This document shows, piece after piece, positions 56,793-64,000 of a stretch of DNA of 64,000 nucleotides (position 1 is the stretch's first letter; each line of letters starts with the position of its first letter). The translations under genes were made by a program, and so were the position numbers. Below the pieces are notes generated by a model, which worked only from the letters and a program-made list of their open reading frames with translations, was not told the DNA's origin and did no database searches. Location: the NCBI RefSeq assembly GCF_022376445.1, contig NW_025954980.1, forward strand, positions 248,001-312,000, read 5' to 3'. The stretch comes from Fomitopsis serialis. Its lineage: Eukaryota > Basidiomycota > Agaricomycetes > Polyporales > Fomitopsidaceae.

Positions 56793-59700
56793 CTCCAGTC
56801 ATGGCGGTCCTCACGCAGATGCTCTCTTTTAACTTGTCCGCGCTTCGACCAGGGACATACACGGGGATGTCGCTGGGTCCATGCGGGCATTGGTCACGAG
56901 TCGGGCCACCGGCCGGCATGCGCTTCTTCTCCCGTCTGCAACGGGTGTGTGTGGCAGCTGAGAGGAGGGGCGCTGCCATAAATGTTCAGGGTATGTCCTT
57001 TTGTCGGGAGAATATCCGTTGGCAGCTGCGGTGAGTCAGGGAACCTCGGCAGTAGGCATGCCCGGACGCGTTACGGAAAGTGACGGCAGCGTATGTGAAC
57101 GTACGCGGCCGCCAGACGGGCAGCGAGGTCCAGAATGCGAACGGGAGGGCCGAGTGCTACCGCTACAGCATCGAAGGTTATTCTTGGATCGGCATGCAAG
57201 TTCTGTATCTTCCGTTCGCTTCGCGTAAGTAGAGTTTGACTTTAGACACGGAGCGTTGCTACCCACATGGGCGGCTCGACGAAGCCAGTCATCGATCCTC
57301 TGATCTCACCGTGCGGGGACGGCTTGGCTTGTGCTCTATATTGGCTCTATATGTCAAGTCGTGATGTACTCGGTGAGCCGCTGTGTTAGTGCTCAGTATG
57401 GTAAGGGTTTTGATTCGGAGAGCTCTGTCCGGTTCGGGACGCGTTGGAGGAACTGCTCGTCTGCAAATCCGTGAGTAGATAACCAACCAGAGCAATGACG
57501 TTACGCACAAAGTTACACATGCGCCATTCGCAGCATTGTTGAACATGTTTGTCGACTCTTCAGGAATTTGGATGAGGCCCACTACAAATGATCAGCCCGT
57601 GGATCGGTAGCGGTGATGGATTGTTTCTACACGAGTACATGACGTTCGGAAACGATCTCGGATGCGTAGCCTCCGTGCAGGACCACTTGCACGTATGCAG
57701 GACTGTAATTGGTGCAAGGCGACATGAATCACACACCGGTGCACAGGTCAAATCAGACTCTGTATACGTACTTGCGGCCGACATGGGATTGTCCAGACAC
57801 GATGTAGGTGCGAACCTCGCTAGTGAGCTCAAAGCAAGTGCGGAGGCAAGAAGTCAGGTGGACGTCTAATAATTGGAGGAGGGAATTGGACAAAGTTCTT
57901 GAAGTTGAGTAAGTACAGCTGCAGGACGCCGCCGCGGCAAGCCTGGTGGTCGCTGGTGGTCGTCGGCGCTTCCTCGAGTGCGCGTCTATAACGCCGTTTC
58001 TCCGTTTCTCACACCGTCCCAGCCCCGTCCATTTTACTACTGTAACTCTTGTCGTTCTTCTGTGGTATGCAGCGGAGACGAGGATATCACCATCCTCGGT
58101 CAATCTAGTACCTGATCACCACCGAATCCTGGTAATGCTATGATTACCCAGTCCCTTCAAAGCCGTCGACTGTTTTCCACGAACAGTCCACTGTACAAGG
58201 CGAGTGTTCAGATATGCTGCTCGAAAAAAAGGTACTGTACAGTAATCATATGGTGACCGGAAGTTCTGCTTCGTCCATATAAACAGTCATGAACATCATC
58301 TGTGCGTGTAAGATCCGACGCAAACCCCGCGGAGGGCTTTGGTACGAGACTAGGTACGTATGGCGACCACCGGGCCTGATTCTATCGCGGCCTCAAGGAA
58401 ACTTGAGCCACTGTGGAATTAAACGTGTCAACGAAGCATTCCGAGAAGTAAGATTGAAAGGACTATCCTAAGGCATCGACATAGCTGATGAATTATGCAG
58501 GGTTTGCCGCGGAAGCCACATCTACTTGTGAAGCAACGCAGGAGGTTCGCTAGTCCTGGTCTGCGCACCATGACGGGGATCTATAGGCGTCGGGACACTC
58601 ACTCCCGAGTGTGAGCGAGAGTCAGCTTCGTTACCTGGATGCCCTACCATTCTGCCAAAATTCACCACAGCGGCTCCTGTCTGAACATATGAATGAACGC
58701 GTCCATCTCCACTGGCAGCCTCTGGACCACAACTGAAGTGAGTGTCATTATCTGTTACTTTCTGGAGTCTACCATTACCGAGGACTGTCCTAACAATTAT
58801 TCGGACCGCTCGCGTTGCTGTGATCAGCCCGGATTCTCCGTACAGTGTCGGACAACCACACTGTAGTCCCGGTATTCGCTCTGAAGCATGCGGGCTAGGC
58901 TGTAGTGCTCGATGAATTGGCGGGTACGTTGTCATGGCCAAGTAGGTTCTCACACTCAGTGTGGATCTACTTTTCATAGGCTAAGTGCCCGCCGCTATTG
59001 ATTGATCTGCCGTGTTTCGAACTGTACTTGATCTTATGTAGATGTGTCTCGTCCGTCGCCCGTCCTCGGCGGACCCCGGTCCTTCATGTGTCTACGAAGC
59101 AGACCCATTCTGCATATTTCTGTTTGACTGGAAACGACGTCATCAGGCTGGTCATCTAGCGATTTCGCTTGCACAGTCTCTCAAGTCCAACACCTTGTCA
59201 AGCCGTGTTCCGACGACCGCTTCCAGCCTTGATCCTGAACCACATAGCGCTGGTGTGTTTCGTTCTTGCACAGCCACACGACATACACACGCTGTATTAC
59301 CCGAACATCCTCGTATCAGATACTCACTTTGCAAGCATGGCAGTGCGCAAGCGAGGCCATCCGAGTCGGACAGTTTTCTTGTCGCCGAAGGTGGATATCG
59401 GCGCTGAACGCTGAGCATTTCGCCGACGCTGAAGATCTTGTTCTGCTCTGGGCAACGAACTGGACATAGCGTGTGCATTGAACTGTTTGTGTATACTGCT
59501 GGTCTCTGGACTCGTGGGTGAATGGCTTTTGCTAACATCGATAATGAAGGATACAAGCTACCTTTTCTTGATGAACTCCACCGGCTGGTACCCGGGCGAG
59601 TGTGTAATGCTGTGGCTACTAACCGCACCCATCACCGGGGATTATACTTATGATTGTCGAAAGAAACACGTACAGTCATCACAGGTGGCCGCAGCGGCAT

Positions 59701-59880
59701 CCTACCTGATACAGGCACTTCCATTGCTTAGATGCACCATAACATGGTATGTTTCCGCGTGATATGCATGGGCCTCTACGCTGACGCGCTCGTCATCGCT
59801 TTGGGCGGCTTGCATATAACGTGCATTGCTGAGATGATTAGACCCCGCAGCTTTGCAGAGCTCTGCTTCGACGACACGAC
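56793..59880. other. 3 kb without a confident gene
   Basis: Short frames on both strands (57560-57869, 58522-58977, 59042-59628, 59478-59762) without domains. A few have hydrophobic runs, but nothing joins into a model. It includes the promoter of DUF6534 paralogue 3. Confidence 0.35.
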
Positions 59881-61970
59881 ATGCCTGCCCTCATCCCCGT
59901 TGACAATCTCTTGGGTGCGGCTTTCATCGGCATAGTACTCTCAACTGTGTACGTTTACCTCCGATCTTGCTTTGCTATATCGATGCTAACTATTACGTCA
60001 GGCTTTATGGCGTGTCGTGTCTGCAGACATACTTGTATTATACGCATTACAGCAAAGGCGATAGCCTGCGGCTGAAGCTCTTTGTAAGTCCGTCTTTCGC
60101 GAGCCCTCCCCCTCAATGGACTCATGACTCATGATTGACGATGCGTCAGGTTTCCCTCGTCGTGTGAATTGCACATTTTCTCAAATGTTAGAACCTCAGA
60201 ACGCTGATGTTATTGCCAGCGCCTTGGATACCTTGCATGTCGCGCTGATATCGACCGCGTACTATCACTATACAGTGACAAACTTTGGGGACTCTTCCGC
60301 GCTTAAAAGAGTGACTTGGTAGGCGGAAAGCGGATTGGCGAACACGGGATGTTGATTACTTTGCCTTAGGAGTCTTGCGGTACGTGTTATCCTAATAACC
60401 CGTAAGTCCATGTCATAGACAGGTGAACAGGTTCAGATAACTTTCGGAGTACGTACCGTTGCGATATCACCAACGCACGCTTGTACTGACGGCTCGGTGC
60501 ATATAGGGCCTTGTGGGGTTGCTGGTGCAATTGTGAGTGTAATAGCCGTGCTGGTCGACGCTAATCTCATGTTGCGCCTTACTAGATTCTTTGCAAAGAG
60601 GATTTATGTCCGTATGTATCACAGATGCTCAATATCATCTCACGGACACTGATTATATGGGAGTCGGGAAGCGGCGGCTTGTAATCCCCGGCATCATCGT
60701 GCGTAGAACCTATCTGTCACAGTAACCCATGATGATCTTTGAGACTATCTAGGGTCTCCTTGGTTTTGTTGAGCTAGGTATGTAACGATCTATCTTGTAT
60801 GCTCAACAACGTGACACGTACGGCATATTGCGTCTCAGGCTGTTCAATAGGTCAGTATTGTTCATGTATGCACTTGCAACAGACTAACGCGTCAGACTAC
60901 TATCATAGCGTACACCATTGCTGGGTGAGCACACTTTCGGTCACTGGCGTTGTGGTGCATGCTCATCGAATTGTAGTTACAGCGATCACTACTTCTCTGT
61001 GTCTGGCAAGGAAGGACATGCTGATGTGCGTGGCGACATGCTACCGGGTATATTTCCGACCTCTCATTCTGCCAACGCGCCCAGGCATACACGAGTACGG
61101 CACTGACTGCTAACATTGTCTGCGACTTATTGATCGCGGGATGTACCGTGTATTACTTGCGGGAGGGTCGAACGGCTTTTTATCGGTATGGAAACGAGGT
61201 ACTTGACCATCTCGATGCGAATTACTCATATATACTGGACAGGACAAACAAAGCTGTCACTCTCCTGATGACCTATGCGCTCAGCACATGTGAATTCTAG
61301 ACACTCAGACTTCCTCGCGCTCGGGCTCTGACAACGTACTGCATTAGGTATTCTCGCCATGTAAGTCTTCGGCCAAGTGCTGGTCCTGCTCCAGATATCA
61401 ACCGTGCCTTCCAGGATCTTCAGTCTCGTCTGTCTCATCACCGTACGTACTTGCTATTCTATGCACACATTCATTGGCATGGCTAACAAGCTCACCGCGG
61501 CACCGATTCCAGTGGGTCACCATGAACCAAACACTGATATACGCCGTATTCTATTGGATCCTGATTCGAAGTGAGTCATCCAACTAACAAGCACTTCCGT
61601 ATCTGACTATGATAATCGCAGTCTATCCATGTTCCTTCCTATCGACGTATGTTCTATATATTACTTTCAGTAATACTGAATACTGACTACTGACTGCTTC
61701 CCTAGCTTGAACTCTCGCGAGGCTGTAAGACGCGCTTTCCAAGAAGACAATCCAGCCCGCCAGCTCACCAGCCTTGATTCGCAAACTGGCAGTCCCTGTC
61801 AGGACAAGGATCGTCTCGAAGTGGCCCGCATGAGACCGTCGTCGAGCCGTGCTTTTGATCCTTTTAGTTTTACTCCCAACACCCCGCTTCCGAGTCCGGT
61901 GTACCGCCTAGCAGAAGACGGTCGGGACTCGGGTCGTGTCACATCGTGCGCTACGAGTACTGTAGTGTAG
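59881..61970 (+). CDS. DUF6534 multi-span membrane protein, paralogue 3
   Basis: Third copy of the family. Exon 1 (59881-59948, 68 nt) encodes MPALIPVDNLLGAAFIGIVL. Exon 2 (60002-60083, 82 nt) encodes LYGVSCLQTYLYYTHYSKGD. Exon 3 is a 14-nt microexon (60150-60163). The next exon carries ALDTLHVALISTAYYHYTVT. The C-terminal exon begins LNSREAVRRAFQEDN and continues in a long Ser/Pro-rich tail to 61970, longer than in paralogue 2. Some middle exons (60400-61570) are not resolved. Of the three, this is closest to paralogue 2 at the start. Function unknown. Confidence 0.8.
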
Positions 61971-62530
61971 AAGCTACAGTACACATGCTTTAGTCGAGAA
62001 CTTTCACGACGTCTCTCCTTATGCAAGTGAAAAGTTTGAGCATGTAATTTATATCCTATACAGTATATTATTCACGGCGAGCGCCGCCTATCTCGAGTGC
62101 GTGATTGGGAACGAGAACGAGATGAATTCGACAGACTTCGTTAAGTCTAAGCTGACGCTTCTAAGTCACGGGTCGGGATGAGACTAATAGCAATAGCACT
62201 ACAACTTGTTACTACTACAACTGTCGCTCGTCACAACCGTATCAAGGACACACAATTACGATGCCCATACTCAGATAGTGTTCCGAACTTCCAAGAGGTT
62301 GCAGTCAAAGAGTTGGACGTTTAACATAATCGAACTGGAGACGCCGAGTGCAGAGTCAAGTACTGATTGGGGCGCTCTCATCGGAAGGCAAGATGATAGT
62401 ACGCAGTATATCGATGAGTATTGAGTACTTGAGTGCGAGTGAGAGGTGAGAGGGAGATCTGAGGCACGTGTGTTGCAATGTGGCGGAGACGCTAGTCTCC
62501 CGTAGGCAGACCCTAAACACGACCTTATTG
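61971..62530. other. Intergenic, no gene seen
   Basis: Downstream of paralogue 3 and left of the inverted repeat. It contains the short segment shared with 11747-11778. Confidence 0.35.
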
Positions 62531-63087
62531 CAGCTAGTTGCAGAACATTAGGCGCAGACGAACGCGCGCGACATATGATGACAAATAAGCGCCGCGCCTT
62601 GGCCGCGCCACAGTTGACGTTGGTTCACCCACTTCTGCACCATCATGTTTTTGCGGCTTCACAGTCGTCTGCACTAGCACCTGTACCGAGCAATAGCGAC
62701 GCGGTCACGTTCCTCGGACACTCTATTAATGTATATTCCATTGAGAGTAGTAACAATGCAATAATGCCTCCCCTACACCACTGCTTGCAGTCAGCTACAA
62801 TGGACGAGTCCGACAGACGTCGTAGACCTGGGTGTAGGGGGCAGATACACGTTCAATTGTCTGCGGGCACTGGCCAGTACTCCTGCAAGGCGTCCACGGG
62901 GTCGTGTTCACCGAGTTGCAAGACATGCCTCTCATGACGGCTGCTGCAGGGACAATCGATGCAACGCAAAAAAATGGTGGTGCGAGGTGTGGTGAAGTGG
63001 GTAAACCGACGTCTTCGTGTGGATAGCGCCTATTTGTCATCATATGTCGCGCGCATTCGTCTGCGCCTAATGTTCTGCAACTAGCTG
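62531..63087. repeat. Foldback / terminal-inverted-repeat element (557 bp)
   Basis: 62531-62592 is repeated in reverse at 63026-63087 with only two mismatches over 62 bp, both of transition type. Weaker matching continues inwards for about 60 bp more (ACCCACTTC, then GCACCA and a T-run). No target duplication was found. It looks like a small non-autonomous DNA transposon. The central part has no convincing gene. Confidence 0.7.
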
Positions 63088-63251
63088 TGACTGGGGGAGG
63101 GTGGTCGTATATACGGAGACACATGGCACGAAAGCTCCAACCCCGGATTCTAGTGGGTAATCGTAGGCGGGGCACAAGGATGATGCAAGAGACGACGAGA
63201 CAACAAGAAACACTACAGTACGGATCGGATAATGAACAGGTTTCGGTGCCT

Positions 63252-63336
63252 GAGCATGGTGTCCACAATAAGGAGAGGCAGCAACCACGTACGACGACAA
63301 ATACGCGGCGGCCAGTCAATGAATGAAAGCAAGCAT
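63252..63336 (+). repeat. Diverged direct repeat, copy 1
   Basis: Starts GAGCATGGTGTCC and ends AAAGCAAGCAT. Copy 2 is at 63725-63806 in the same order and spacing, with many differences between. Confidence 0.5.
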
Positions 63337-63724
63337 ACGAGAGACCAAGAGACATAGTGATCACCGTTCGGTCGCCGATATTTAAGGGGACTCCCTCGCG
63401 GATATCATCGACTCGAGCACATTCAACCGCGAGAGGGTCTTGCTCACCTGCTTTCGCCGCTGCGGTAACGGAGTCTATGTTCACCTATAATATCAAACAG
63501 AATACGCAAGATCCTACAATGGAGAGCCCAAAGCAGCCATGTACAAATATAGACAAGGTACTTTGCATGGTAGAAAAACAGTACATGCGAAACTGGGTAT
63601 CTTAGCAGACACGGCACAATGAAGAGTTTGCGGCGGCAGTAGCATGCGGACAGTGAGCGGGGCAGTGCGAGAGCGAATAAAAGAAGAAAGGCGCCACGAA
63701 CCAGGTGCAATAGGTCCTATGCGA

Positions 63725-63806
63725 GAGCATGGTGTCCGAGATAACAAGCGACAACGGCCGCCTGCGCGAGCAAAGACGCGGCAACCAGTTGGGGCAAAGC
63801 AAGCAT
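63725..63806 (+). repeat. Diverged direct repeat, copy 2
   Basis: Partner of 63252-63336. It ends at the start of the partial ORF. Confidence 0.5.
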
Positions 63807-64000
63807 GGAAGACAGAGATGAGCATGTCGCGCGACGGGCCTATCACACGCACGGCGTCGCGTGGGCGTACCAGCCCTGGTCCTTCGCCTTCTTCGTCGAG
63901 GCGCGGTCGGTCGAGATGGCGTTGGATATTGAAGGCAAGCCCTTCGCAGGAAACGAGTCGAACGTGTTCGACCTCGACAGCGACTGGCCAGCTTACTTCT
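63805..64000 (+). CDS. Partial hypothetical protein, runs off the window
   Basis: An ATG at 63805 opens a frame that stays open to the window end. The text (HTHGVAWAYQPWSFAFFVEA, then GNESNVFDLDSDWPAYF) has GC-rich third positions and looks coding. I recognise no family. The start may be further upstream or an exon border. Confidence 0.5.
   Translation, partial: MEDRDEHVARRAYHTHGVAWAYQPWSFAFFVEARSVEMALDIEGKPFAGNESNVFDLDSDWPAYF

Overview
This window looks like genomic DNA of a filamentous basidiomycete, most likely an Agaricomycete. Genes are split by many short GT-AG introns of about 45-70 bp. Several families are typical of that class: DUF6534 membrane proteins, DUF6589, sedolisin proteases and secreted GDSL esterases. 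There are no operons, CRISPR arrays or bacterial signals. All gene models were read by eye from the sequence.

Layout: (1) 1-1226, 3' part of a long-chain acyl-CoA synthetase; 1813-3726 (-), La RNA-binding protein; 3993-4633 (+), CHZ1-type H2A.Z chaperone. (2) 5132-7125 (-), DUF6534 paralogue 1; 8156-10916 (-), peroxisomal acyl-CoA oxidase ending in AKL; 13029-15009 (+), DUF6534 paralogue 2; 15827-17201 (+), a frameshifted 4'-phosphopantetheinyl transferase; 17623-19887 (-), sugar transporter. (3) 21037-33941, a 12.9-kb mobile unit. Two 6.3-kb arms lie in inverted orientation around a 155-bp spacer. Each arm carries a RecQ-like helicase gene and a DUF6589 gene that converge. The unit has matching inverted ends and is bounded by a 9-bp direct repeat (GGTGACCGG). 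(4) 34-38.6 kb, no recognised gene; 38712-41558 (+), GATA factor with two zinc fingers; 42-44 kb, nothing recognised; about 44099-46158 (+), Golgi pH regulator/GPR89-like channel. (5) 48283-50313 (+), sedolisin; 51028-52703 (+), elongation factor 1B-gamma; 53148-55126 (+), secreted glycoside-hydrolase-like protein; 55583-56792 (-), secreted GDSL esterase. (6) 59881-61970 (+), DUF6534 paralogue 3; 62.5-63.9 kb, repeat debris; a partial ORF runs off the end from 63805.

The most interesting object is the central palindromic mobile unit. Both arms share two lesions: a one-base frameshift in the helicase, and an in-frame TGA in DUF6589 followed at once by a perfect 11-bp hairpin with about 100 further open codons. 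The left arm additionally shows single-base losses in homopolymers and three CpG-to-CpA changes. Housekeeping genes (La, CHZ1, EF1B-gamma, GPHR) sit beside secreted hydrolases and fatty-acid oxidation genes. Apart from the acyl-CoA synthetase and acyl-CoA oxidase pair, the neighbourhood does not suggest one shared pathway.
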